From JAGIBJ01 sp032119795 (GTDB lineage: Bacteria; Actinomycetota; Thermoleophilia; Solirubrobacterales; Solirubrobacteraceae), in assembly GCA_032119795.1 (NCBI GenBank), contig JAUMFO010000021.1, positions 42,122 to 106,121 on the forward strand: a DNA stretch of 64,000 nucleotides, read 5' to 3'. Each line of letters begins with the position of its first letter. Positions within the stretch are counted from its first letter, which is position 1. Under the pieces are notes generated by a model. It had not been told where the DNA came from. It saw only the letters and a program-made list of their open reading frames with translations, and did not search any database. Made by a program: the position numbers and the translations under genes. Positions 16,725 to 24,439 of this stretch are shown piece by piece.

Positions 16725-17559
16725 TCTGGCCCGCGCGCACGCGCAGACCATGCCCTACGCCTACCTCGATGAGCGATCCAAGCGCGAAGTCCGCCGAGCG
16801 ATGCTCAAGGCACTCGCACTCCCCGGCCGCCAGGTTCCGTTCGCCTCGCGCGAGATGCCGGTGGCGCGCGGCTGGGGCAGTGGGGGGCTGCAGGTCACGC
16901 TCTCGATGGTGGGGCCGGGCGACGTGGTGAAGGTCATCGACCAGGGCGATGACGGCTCGCTCAACGCCTCGTCGATGCGTGACCTCATCGCGCAGACGGC
17001 CGCCGTGGAGACGACCACCCGCACGCGTGAGGCGTCGATCATTCAGAGCCGCCACCGCATCCCGGAGATCCCGCTTCGCGCAGACCAGCTCCTCGTGCTG
17101 CAGATGCCTCACCCCGAGCCGCTGCGGCGCGTCGTCCCTGACCCCGCCCGAGCGGCCGCAATGCACGCGGAGGGCGACGCGACACCCGCCTGGGTCGAGC
17201 TGTACGACGACACGGTGCGCCACGGCGGGTCGACGGGCGGGGCCGACCACCCGATCCTGGTCGATGGCGTCAGCCTGGCGAGTCCCAGCCCGGTGCCGCG
17301 ATTCGACGTGCTCACGCTCGACCGGCGCCCGCACCCCGTGATCCTCGGGGCCGGCCGACTGGCCCGCATCACGGCGTTGCCGCCGTGGACCTCCGTGCAG
17401 CCGCTCGCGTTCGCCGACCGACCACTGCGGACCGAGTCGGCCGGCGGGCCCTGCGAGCGGTGCGACTCCGCCGAGTCCTACCGCGTGGAAGGCAACCCCG
17501 GTAGCGGCCGCTGGCGTTGCTCCGACGTCGATGCCTGCACGGATCGGCGCACCACATGA
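16711..17559 (+). CDS. phnJ: C-P lyase PhnJ, radical SAM enzyme
   Basis: A 282-residue PhnJ, the enzyme that breaks the carbon-phosphorus bond by radical SAM chemistry to leave the 5-phosphoribosyl 1,2-cyclic phosphate. The four conserved cysteines are present near the C-terminus as CERC, then a single C in WRCS, then C in DVDAC. The spacing is CX2C-X18-CX5C; the middle gap is about three residues shorter than in the E. coli protein as I recall it. The family block YAYLDERSKREVRRAMLKAL opens the protein. ATG 16711 overlaps the phnI end, and the stop overlaps phnK. Confidence 0.93.
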   Translation: MTVADLARAHAQTMPYAYLDERSKREVRRAMLKALALPGRQVPFASREMPVARGWGSGGLQVTLSMVGPGDVVKVIDQGDDGSLNASSMRDLIAQTAAVETTTRTREASIIQSRHRIPEIPLRADQLLVLQMPHPEPLRRVVPDPARAAAMHAEGDATPAWVELYDDTVRHGGSTGGADHPILVDGVSLASPSPVPRFDVLTLDRRPHPVILGAGRLARITALPPWTSVQPLAFADRPLRTESAGGPCERCDSAESYRVEGNPGSGRWRCSDVDACTDRRTT

Positions 17560-18428
17560 GTCTGCCGACGCCAGTCGTGCAGGCGCCTCGCCTCGCTCCC
17601 CCGCCTGCGCTGTTGCGCGTCGAGGGGCTGCGCCGGCTCTTCGGCCCGGGGTGCGCGAGCTGCCTGACCTCCACCGGGGACGCCGCGGGGACGAACCGTT
17701 GCCCAGCATGCGGCACGATCGTCGCGCTGCCGGGGATCGACCTTGAGGTCGGCCCCGGCGAGGTGCTCGGGATCGTCGGTGAGTCGGGGTCCGGCAAGTC
17801 GACGCTGCTGCGCTCCCTTGCCCTCGAACAACCGGTGGACGGGGGACGCGCCGAACTCGAGGGCGTCGGCGAGTTGTTCGCCCTCGAAGGCCGTGCCCGG
17901 CGCGACGTTCGCACCCGCGCCCTCACGATCGTGCACCAAGACCCCTTCTCCGCCGGGCTGCGCTCGCAGCTTGCGGCAGAGACGAACGTCGCCGAGCGGC
18001 TCCTGGCTCGCGGCGATCGGAGGTTCGAGCCGCTCAGCATGGAGGCTGGCGGCATGCTCGGACGGATGGGCGTGCATGCCGGCCGCCACGCCGACCCGCT
18101 CGGCACGTTCTCCGGCGGGATGCGCCAGCGCGTGCAGCTTGCCCGTGCGCTGATTCGCCGCCCGCAACTGCTGCTGCTCGACGAGCCGACGACGGGTCTG
18201 GACCCGTCGGTCCAGGCGACGGTCCTCAGCTTGATCGCCCGCTCGATCGATCGGACGCTCGCAGGAACCGTGGTCGTCACCCACGACTTGGGTGTGGTCC
18301 GGCTCCTCGCTGACCGAACGATCGTGATGCACCACGGCGAGATCGTCGAGGAAGGCACCACCGACCAGATCCTGGAGGACCCCGTGCATCCGCATACGCA
18401 ATCCCTCGTGGCGAGCCGCCTCCCATGA
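17556..18428 (+). CDS. phnK: C-P lyase ATPase PhnK with cysteine-rich insertion
   Basis: A 290-residue ABC ATPase with intact Walker A (GESGSGKST), signature (FSGGMRQRVQLAR) and Walker B (LLLLDEPTTGLD) and an H-loop (VVVTHDLG). Before the Walker A it carries two CxxC pairs, CASC and CPAC, about 18 residues apart, which could form a zinc ribbon. Some PhnK proteins have this insertion. PhnK docks onto the core complex through PhnJ. ATG 17556 overlaps the phnJ stop. Confidence 0.9.
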   Translation: MSLPTPVVQAPRLAPPPALLRVEGLRRLFGPGCASCLTSTGDAAGTNRCPACGTIVALPGIDLEVGPGEVLGIVGESGSGKSTLLRSLALEQPVDGGRAELEGVGELFALEGRARRDVRTRALTIVHQDPFSAGLRSQLAAETNVAERLLARGDRRFEPLSMEAGGMLGRMGVHAGRHADPLGTFSGGMRQRVQLARALIRRPQLLLLDEPTTGLDPSVQATVLSLIARSIDRTLAGTVVVTHDLGVVRLLADRTIVMHHGEIVEEGTTDQILEDPVHPHTQSLVASRLP

Positions 18429-19111
18429 GCGTCCTGTTCCGCGCAGCCGGACTCCGCAAACAGTTCGCCGAGGGCCCGGTCGTGCTGCGCGACGTCAGCC
18501 TCAACGCCCAGCCATGGGCGCCATTGGTGATCTTCGGCGACTCCGGCTGCGGGAAGACCACGTTGCTCCGCTGCCTCGCGGGGACCTTCCGCCTGGACGC
18601 CGGGAGCGTTCACCTCGACGACGGTCACGGCCACCACCGGATCGACGACGTCGACCCGCGCACCCGTGCCTGGCTTCGGCGCGAGCACGTTGGCGTGGTC
18701 GACGGCGAACTGATCGCACCACCCTGCGACGCGACACGGGACGTGCTTGTCCAAGCGATGGCAGGGCAGGCAGCAGGCGGCGTTCAGCCCAGCGCGGACG
18801 CCTGGGAACGTGCCGACGAGTTGCTCGCTCGCGTCGGTCTGGACGACGCGGCAGACCGTCCCGTCGGGCTGCTCGGGCAGCAGGCCCGCCGAACGCTCGC
18901 GATCGCGCGGATGCTGGTCCGGCCGGCGGCGGTCCTGCTGCTTGATGACCCCCTGCGCGGTGTGCTGCCGAACGCCGTGGCCCCGCTGGGAGCCCTGATC
19001 GCCGACGCCGCAACGTCCTCTGCGCTGGTGCTCACCACGACGACACCTCCACCTGCCCTGTTCGACCACGCCTACGACACCATGTCGCTCACTGACGGAG
19101 TCCTCCGATGA
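18425..19111 (+). CDS. phnL: PhnL-like ABC protein with degenerate catalytic motifs
   Basis: A 228-residue protein in the phnL position. The Walker A is normal (GDSGCGKTT), but the signature normally LSGGxQQR reads LLGQQARRTLAIAR. Walker B ends in LLLLDDP, with aspartate in place of the catalytic glutamate. The H-loop histidine is replaced in LVLTTTTPPP. It should bind ATP but is unlikely to hydrolyse it at its own sites. PhnL normally pairs with PhnK on the C-P lyase core and is needed for the nucleosidase step. ATG 18425 overlaps the phnK stop and the gene end overlaps phnM. Confidence 0.85.
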   Translation: MSVLFRAAGLRKQFAEGPVVLRDVSLNAQPWAPLVIFGDSGCGKTTLLRCLAGTFRLDAGSVHLDDGHGHHRIDDVDPRTRAWLRREHVGVVDGELIAPPCDATRDVLVQAMAGQAAGGVQPSADAWERADELLARVGLDDAADRPVGLLGQQARRTLAIARMLVRPAAVLLLDDPLRGVLPNAVAPLGALIADAATSSALVLTTTTPPPALFDHAYDTMSLTDGVLR

Positions 19112-20283
19112 CTGACCTTCACACCCTGCTCCAGGGCATCACGCTCGTTCCTGGCGACGGCCCGGCCCGCGGTCCGGTCACGGTGCGCCTTGACCATGCA
19201 GGCACGGTCACCGCCATCGAGCCGACGGGCGACGTGCCCGCCGAGGGCGCGTTCGTCCTCACTCCGCCGATGGTCGACCTGCACCTCGACGTGATCCCGG
19301 AGCGTCGGCGTCCGCGGGCGGGTGTGGTGCTCGACCTCGAGCAGTCCATCACGACGCTCGACGCTGAGCTGGTCGCCTCGGGCATTGGGACCGTCTGCAT
19401 CTCCGCTCGGTTCGAAGATGAAGCGGCCAAAGGTGTGGTGATGGCCGATGCGCTCGCGCTGTGCGAGGTGGTCGAGCGACTTGCCTCGACGCTGGTCTGC
19501 GACTGGCGCATCCACGCACGGGTCGAGATCACCGAACCTGAGGCCCCCGCCGCGCTGACGGCGGCGCTGGCCACGAGCTCCCGGATCGTGCTGATCTCGG
19601 TGATGGACCACTCGCTGGCGGGGAGCCGATTCGCGACGGAGGAGGCGCACCGCGCCTTCTACGCCGAGGACTGGGGCGTATCCCCGGAGGAGGTCGACCA
19701 GATCCTGGAACGCAAGCGGATCGGTACCGAGGGGGCGGGTGAGCGGCGTGAGGAGATCGCCGCGATCGCCCACGCGCATGGGATCGCGCTCGCGAGCCAC
19801 GACGATCGTGACGCCAAGGAGGTGCATGCCGCCGCCGGCATTGGCGTGACGATCGCCGAGTTCCCGCTCAGCGTCGACGCAGCGGAGGCGGCACGCTCAC
19901 TCGGTATCGCCACGGTGCTCGGTGCCCCCAACGTGGTCCGTGGCCGCTCCACGGCGCCGGGGAACGTGCTGGCCGCTGACGCCGTCACCGCAGGGCTGTG
20001 CGACGCGCTGTGCTCGGACTACTTGCCGAGCGCGCTGCTGGGCGCCCCGTTCGTGCTCGCAGATCGTCACGACGTCGCGCTCGACGTTGCGCTCGCGCTC
20101 ACCACCTCGATGCCGGCCGGTCTCCTCGGGCTCTCCGCGCCGGTGATCGCCGAAGGCCGCCCGCTAGATGCAGTCCTGGTGGCTCGGGAAGGCGACGCCG
20201 TGCAGGCCGTGGCGATGTGGCGCGACGGCCAGCTCGTGCATCTGCGCCGCTCCGCTCGGACCGTCGCCGAGCCGGTCGGATGA
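19108..20283 (+). CDS. phnM: PhnM, phosphonate-ribose triphosphate diphosphatase
   Basis: A 391-residue amidohydrolase-fold PhnM that removes pyrophosphate from ribose-1-phosphonate-5-triphosphate. Metal-binding blocks are MVDLHLDVIPERRRPRAGVV near residue 50 and ALASHDDRDAKEVHAAAGIG near residue 230, with PNVVRGRSTAPGNVLAADAV and CSDYLPSALL later. ATG 19108 overlaps the phnL stop. Its own stop overlaps the phosphatase-like gene that follows. Confidence 0.93.
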   Translation: MTDLHTLLQGITLVPGDGPARGPVTVRLDHAGTVTAIEPTGDVPAEGAFVLTPPMVDLHLDVIPERRRPRAGVVLDLEQSITTLDAELVASGIGTVCISARFEDEAAKGVVMADALALCEVVERLASTLVCDWRIHARVEITEPEAPAALTAALATSSRIVLISVMDHSLAGSRFATEEAHRAFYAEDWGVSPEEVDQILERKRIGTEGAGERREEIAAIAHAHGIALASHDDRDAKEVHAAAGIGVTIAEFPLSVDAAEAARSLGIATVLGAPNVVRGRSTAPGNVLAADAVTAGLCDALCSDYLPSALLGAPFVLADRHDVALDVALALTTSMPAGLLGLSAPVIAEGRPLDAVLVAREGDAVQAVAMWRDGQLVHLRRSARTVAEPVG

Positions 20284-21077
20284 GCTGGGATCGCGAGCGC
20301 GGCGCGGAGTTCCTGGCCGTTGCCAATCGCGCGGCGGATGCCGTGGCCGTGGTGCTGGAATCACGCCCGGCAAGACCCGAGGGAACGGGCGGCGCTCCGA
20401 CCGAGATCAAAGACCTCGACGAGGCAGCCGAGGCCGCGGCGCTCACCGAGCTCGAGGTCCTCGACATGCCCGTGCTCAGTGAGGAGGCGGGGTTGATCGG
20501 CGCCTTGCCAGGCCCTGGCGAGCCGTGGATCGCCCTCGATCCGATCGACGGAACCCGCAACTGCCTGCATGGCTACCCGCCGTGGTCGGTGGCGATCGGG
20601 GTAGTCGTGGATGAGGAGCCCGTCGCAGGCCTGGTCGTCGACCTCTCATGTAGTCGGAGGTGGTGGTCGGCGAACGCTGGCGAGGCGTTCAGCGACGCGC
20701 GCCCCATCGCGACCCGGGCTGGCGGGCTCGTGATCTTGCCGTCCTCCGCGCCGGATGACCTGCGACCGCTCGGACTTGGTCCTGACTACCCGCGGGCGCG
20801 CCTGGCCGGGTCGACGGCGGTCGACCTCTGTCGTGTGGCGGACGGGTCAGCTGGCGCGTTCGTGGACTGGGACCGCGCGATCAGCCAGGCCCACGACATC
20901 GCCGCTTCGCTGGCGATCCTACGGGCGGCAGGAGGCAACGCGCTCACGCGCGAAGGCGCGCCGGTGCGGTTGCCACCCGACCGCGACATCTTCCACCACG
21001 TGATCGCGGCCGCCTCGAGCGCGGAAGCGAACCAGCTTGCGGCACGCGTCCGTGAGCGGCGCCAGCGCGGCGGCTAG
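20280..21077 (+). CDS. Inositol-monophosphatase-family phosphatase at the end of the phn operon
   Basis: A 265-residue IMPase-fold enzyme. The metal-binding motifs are present: EEAG (residue about 67), LDPIDGTRNCLHGYPP (about 88-103) and a second aspartate in VDWDRAISQAHD. The usual WD..AG.LI sequence is altered here. It begins at ATG 20280 inside the phnM stop, so it belongs to the phn transcript. The operon lacks phnP and phnN, so this protein may process a phosphoribosyl intermediate; that is inference. Its TAG stop shares a CTAG with the convergent PHP gene. Confidence 0.8.
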   Translation: MSWDRERGAEFLAVANRAADAVAVVLESRPARPEGTGGAPTEIKDLDEAAEAAALTELEVLDMPVLSEEAGLIGALPGPGEPWIALDPIDGTRNCLHGYPPWSVAIGVVVDEEPVAGLVVDLSCSRRWWSANAGEAFSDARPIATRAGGLVILPSSAPDDLRPLGLGPDYPRARLAGSTAVDLCRVADGSAGAFVDWDRAISQAHDIAASLAILRAAGGNALTREGAPVRLPPDRDIFHHVIAAASSAEANQLAARVRERRQRGG

Positions 21078-21847
21078 AAGGGCACGTCGACCGGCTCGCC
21101 GGCGAGCACCGCTCGTGGTGCCTCGGCTGCGATCCAGGCGATGTGGTCGGCGATCTGCGGCACGGCCGCCAAGGCGCGCAGGCCCGCCGACACCGTCACC
21201 GGTCGCCCGACTCGCGCGGAGTGGGCGTCGGTGCCGACCAGGTGCACCAGCCCCTGGGAGGCCCAGTCGAGGATGACGGGCGCGGCGCCGTGGCCGACGA
21301 GGAACGCGGCGGTGACCTGCACGAGCGCCCCGCGCTCGACGAGGCGCGTGAGCCAGGTAGCGATGTCGGCGGCAGCGTGACGCTCCGGGTGGGCGACGAC
21401 GCAGCGCACGCCGCGATCATGGAGCCGGTCGACCGACTCCATGAATCTGCCGTCGATCGCACCGGGTTCGGGCTCCAGCAGGATCCACCGGCCGGTGGCG
21501 CCAAGCGACACGGCCCTAAGTTCAGCATCGGTCAGGTGGTCGGCGTGCCCTGCCGAGAGTTCGGCGCCCTCGACGATCTGCACGGGAATGCCAACCTCAT
21601 GAAGGGACGCGTTGAGCGCGGCGACGCGGCCCGGGAGTTCCGCGATCGTGACGTCGTGGTCATAGCGGATATGGGGGGTCGCGCAGATCGTCCCGATCCC
21701 GTCCGACCAGGCCTGCGTGGCCATCGCGATGCTGTCGGTCACGTCGAACGCGCCGTCGTCGAGCGTCGGCAACACGTGGCAGTGCACGTCGAACAGCGCG
21801 TCCTTGCGCTGGAGGTCGTCGATGGTGTCGGAGGGCGAGGCGGGCAT
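21074..21847 (-). CDS. PHP-domain phosphatase (CpsB/CapC-like)
   Basis: A 257-residue PHP-fold metalloenzyme. Metal ligands are seen in FDVHCHVLPTLDDG near the N-terminus, TICATPHIRYDHD, CVVAHPERH and LVGTDAHSARVGRP. This pattern matches bacterial tyrosine-phosphatase PHP proteins. ATG 21847 was chosen as the first start ahead of the metal motif. It lies 40 bp behind the amine oxidase gene on the same strand and convergent with the phn operon. A PHP enzyme can replace PhnP in some bacteria, but this sequence looks more like the capsule/tyrosine-phosphatase type. Confidence 0.8.
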   Translation of the reverse strand: MPASPSDTIDDLQRKDALFDVHCHVLPTLDDGAFDVTDSIAMATQAWSDGIGTICATPHIRYDHDVTIAELPGRVAALNASLHEVGIPVQIVEGAELSAGHADHLTDAELRAVSLGATGRWILLEPEPGAIDGRFMESVDRLHDRGVRCVVAHPERHAAADIATWLTRLVERGALVQVTAAFLVGHGAAPVILDWASQGLVHLVGTDAHSARVGRPVTVSAGLRALAAVPQIADHIAWIAAEAPRAVLAGEPVDVPF

Positions 21848-21887
21848 CTTGGGACTCGGCGTTAGGAGCCTCCCACGGAACGCCTCC

Positions 21888-23072
21888 TCAGTGTGGCGAG
21901 CGGACGGCCGCGCCAGCCGTCTCGAACTGGCGGCTGGTGCTGATCGACGAGAGATCAAGCGTGGTGGAGCCCGTGCGGATCCATTCGGCCAACGCTTCTC
22001 CAACGGGCGGGCCGGTCTTGAAGCCGGTGCCCGACCACCCGCAGCAGAGCCAGAGGCCAGCGACGGCATCGCCGTCGCGCATGGCTGGGCCCACCAGCGG
22101 CAGGCCGTCGGGGGTCATGTCGAGCATGCCGGCGCGCGACCCGACGATTCGGGCGCCGGCCGCACTCGGGATCCGGCGCGCGAGGCGGTTGGCCGCGTCG
22201 GCGAGGAAGTCGCCGTCGACGAAGGGCAGCTCGGCGTCGGGGCCTCCCATCGGCTCGTCGGTCCACGTCCGACGGCCAACGAGCGTCGAACCCGCGTGAT
22301 CGGGCCGAAGGTAGATGCCGGCGGGTGCATCGATCACAGTGAGGTGCATGGGGCCTCGGCGCTCGACGAACGCCAACTTGACGGCGGTCGGTCGGATATG
22401 GAGTTCGACGCCGGCTGTCGAGGCGAGCACCGGCGACCAGGCGCCACAGCAGAGGACGACGTGCCCGGCGGTGACGGGTGTTGGGATCCCGTCCGGCCCC
22501 GCCAGCACGGCCCCCTCAACTGAGCCGTCCGGCCCGACGATGAGTTCGAGCGCGCGCGTCTGCGACCGGAGCCCGGCGCCGGCATCGGCCGCGGCACGGG
22601 CCAGCGTCGACGCGGTGAGCGCGGGGCTCGCAAATCCCGACCGCGGCTCAAAGGCGCAGACGCCCACGTCCGAGAGGTCGATCGCCGGGTCGATCCGTGC
22701 GAGTTCCCGCTCCTCCACCAGGCGGGTCTCGACGCCGGCACCCTGCAGCATCGCGACGCGGTTGGCGAGCGCGCCACTGTCACGTTCTTCGAACGTCGGC
22801 ACATAGGCAAAGCCGGTCGCGTGAAACCCGGACGGTCCGCCGTAGCGTTCCTCGAAGCGCTCAAACAGCTCCAGCCCGCGCAGCGCCAGTGCAGCGGAGG
22901 AGGAGTCCTCGTAGTGCGTGCGGACGAGCGCCCCGGAGCGCTGGGTCGATACGCCCCCCAGGTCGCTGGCATCCACGAGCACGGTCGACAGGCCGTCGCG
23001 CGCGGCATGGACCGCCAGGCTGAGCCCGGTGATGCCTCCGCCGACGACTAGGACGTCGAGGTCGGCGGCCAT
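21888..23072 (-). CDS. FAD-dependent amine oxidase (DAO family; sarcosine/N-methylglutamate oxidase type)
   Basis: A 394-residue DAO-family flavoprotein. The dinucleotide-binding motif VVGGGITGLSLAVHAARDG is at the N-terminus, and the C-terminal flavin region MTPDGLPLVGP and WLCCGWSGTGFKTGPPVGEA is typical of sarcosine oxidase beta-like enzymes. It is the last gene of the mgs-gmaS set, whose other products make N-methylglutamate, so it most likely demethylates that compound to glutamate and formaldehyde. It would then replace the usual four-subunit dehydrogenase. ATG 23072 overlaps the gmaS stop. Sarcosine or another N-methyl amine remains possible. Confidence 0.75.
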   Translation of the reverse strand: MAADLDVLVVGGGITGLSLAVHAARDGLSTVLVDASDLGGVSTQRSGALVRTHYEDSSSAALALRGLELFERFEERYGGPSGFHATGFAYVPTFEERDSGALANRVAMLQGAGVETRLVEERELARIDPAIDLSDVGVCAFEPRSGFASPALTASTLARAAADAGAGLRSQTRALELIVGPDGSVEGAVLAGPDGIPTPVTAGHVVLCCGAWSPVLASTAGVELHIRPTAVKLAFVERRGPMHLTVIDAPAGIYLRPDHAGSTLVGRRTWTDEPMGGPDAELPFVDGDFLADAANRLARRIPSAAGARIVGSRAGMLDMTPDGLPLVGPAMRDGDAVAGLWLCCGWSGTGFKTGPPVGEALAEWIRTGSTTLDLSSISTSRQFETAGAAVRSPH

Positions 23073-24439
23073 CAGACGCGCCGCAGGTAGGTCGCCTGCT
23101 CCCAGTCGGTCACGGCCTCCATGTACGAACTCCACTCCATCCGCTTGACGGCGACGAGTTCGGCGAGCGCCTCCTCACCCAGCGCGTCGCGCAGGACGAC
23201 GTTCAGCTCGAGCGCGTCGAGCGCGTCGGCGAGGGTGCGTGGCATCGTCTCGACGCCGAGCGACGGCGCCATACCGCTGACGGGTGCGCCCGGGTCCATG
23301 CCCTTCTCGACGCCGTCGAGGCCGGCGGCAATCATCCCGGCCAGCGCCAGGTAGGGGTTGCAGGACGCGTCGATCGCGCGATTCTCAAACCGTCCTGGTC
23401 CGGGGACGCGGAGCATGGTCGTGCGGTTGTTGCCGCCATAGACGATGGCGTCTGGGGCCCAGCGCGCGCCGGACGACCCACCGGTCGAGTGCAGCCGCCG
23501 GTAGGAGTTGACCGTCGGCATCGTCAGCGCGGAGAGCGCCTTGGCGTGCGTGAGGATGCCGGCGATGAACGAGTACGCGACGGGCGAGAGCCCGAGTCCG
23601 CGTGGGTCGCTCAGGTCGAGGAAGGCATTCTCGCCGTTGGCATCGAGGGCCGAGATGTGCACGTGCGCGCCGGAGCCGGTGCGGCCGGAGAGCGGCTTGG
23701 GCATGAAGCTCGCAATCGCTCCGTGGGAGCCTGCGATGTCGGCGATCATCGTGCGCAGCAGCGTGAAGCGATCCGCCGTGGTGAGCGCGGCGGCGTGATG
23801 GAAGTTGATCTCGAACTGCCCGTTGCCGTCCTCGTGATCGATCGCCGAGACGCCCCACCCGAGCTGCTCCATGCCACTCACGATCTCGCCGAGCACGCCG
23901 CTGGTGCGCAGCAGCGCGCCGAGGTCGTAACACGGCTTGTCGAGGGTGTCGAGTGGATCCAGCGGCGCGAGCTTGCCGTCCTCGTCGTGGCGCAGCAGGA
24001 AGAACTCGGGCTCCATGCCGGCAATGGGCGCCAGGCCCATCGAAGCGGCCTGCTCGCTCACGCGCGCGAGGATCGAACGGGCGTCGCAGGTGGCGACGTG
24101 ATCGCCATCCATCACGGTCGAGAACGCAACGGCCATGTTCGGCCGGTGCGGCAGGACCGTCAGCGTCGACTCGTCCGGCATCGCGACGAACTCGGGGTGC
24201 TCGGGGCCGCGGGCAAAACCGTGGTTGGCGAACGCGGCGAAGCCCGCGCCGCCACCATCAGGGCCAGCGGTCGATGCCCAAGCCGAGCGCGGCACCAGCT
24301 TGGCCTTGGCCGCTCCGTGCACGTCGACCCACTGGCAGGCGACGAACTCGACGCCCTCCGGCAGCTCGGCGACGGCGGGCTTGCCCGTCGGCGCGGACTG
24401 GGTGACGGGGTCGGCCTGGGTGGTCTCGATGGTGCTCAC
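23072..24439 (-). CDS. gmaS: GlnT/GMAS-type glutamine synthetase (probable gamma-glutamylmethylamide synthetase)
   Basis: A 455-residue glutamine-synthetase-fold enzyme of the type III/GlnT group. Motifs include MEPEFFLLR, HEDGNGQFEINFHHA, PLSGRTGSGAHVHI and PGPGRFENRAIDASCNPYLA. GlnT and gamma-glutamylmethylamide synthetase share this sequence type; the presence of all three mgs-like genes directly upstream favours ligation of methylamine to glutamate. The GTG at 24439 lies inside the mgsC-like stop (GTGA), so the longer open frame upstream is not used. The symbol rests on context rather than on a diagnostic residue. Confidence 0.7.
   Translation of the reverse strand: MSTIETTQADPVTQSAPTGKPAVAELPEGVEFVACQWVDVHGAAKAKLVPRSAWASTAGPDGGGAGFAAFANHGFARGPEHPEFVAMPDESTLTVLPHRPNMAVAFSTVMDGDHVATCDARSILARVSEQAASMGLAPIAGMEPEFFLLRHDEDGKLAPLDPLDTLDKPCYDLGALLRTSGVLGEIVSGMEQLGWGVSAIDHEDGNGQFEINFHHAAALTTADRFTLLRTMIADIAGSHGAIASFMPKPLSGRTGSGAHVHISALDANGENAFLDLSDPRGLGLSPVAYSFIAGILTHAKALSALTMPTVNSYRRLHSTGGSSGARWAPDAIVYGGNNRTTMLRVPGPGRFENRAIDASCNPYLALAGMIAAGLDGVEKGMDPGAPVSGMAPSLGVETMPRTLADALDALELNVVLRDALGEEALAELVAVKRMEWSSYMEAVTDWEQATYLRRV

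Noticed and set aside
21074..21847. PHP gene as a PhnP replacement
   Set aside because: The motifs fit the CpsB/CapC tyrosine-phosphatase type better, and the gene is convergent to phn, behind the amine-oxidase operon. It is kept only as one possibility in the phn finding.
11407..23072. A dedicated glyphosate-to-glycine route (C-P lyase plus sarcosine oxidase)
   Set aside because: The amine oxidase belongs to the mgs operon on the other strand, and nothing in the sequence points to glyphosate as substrate.
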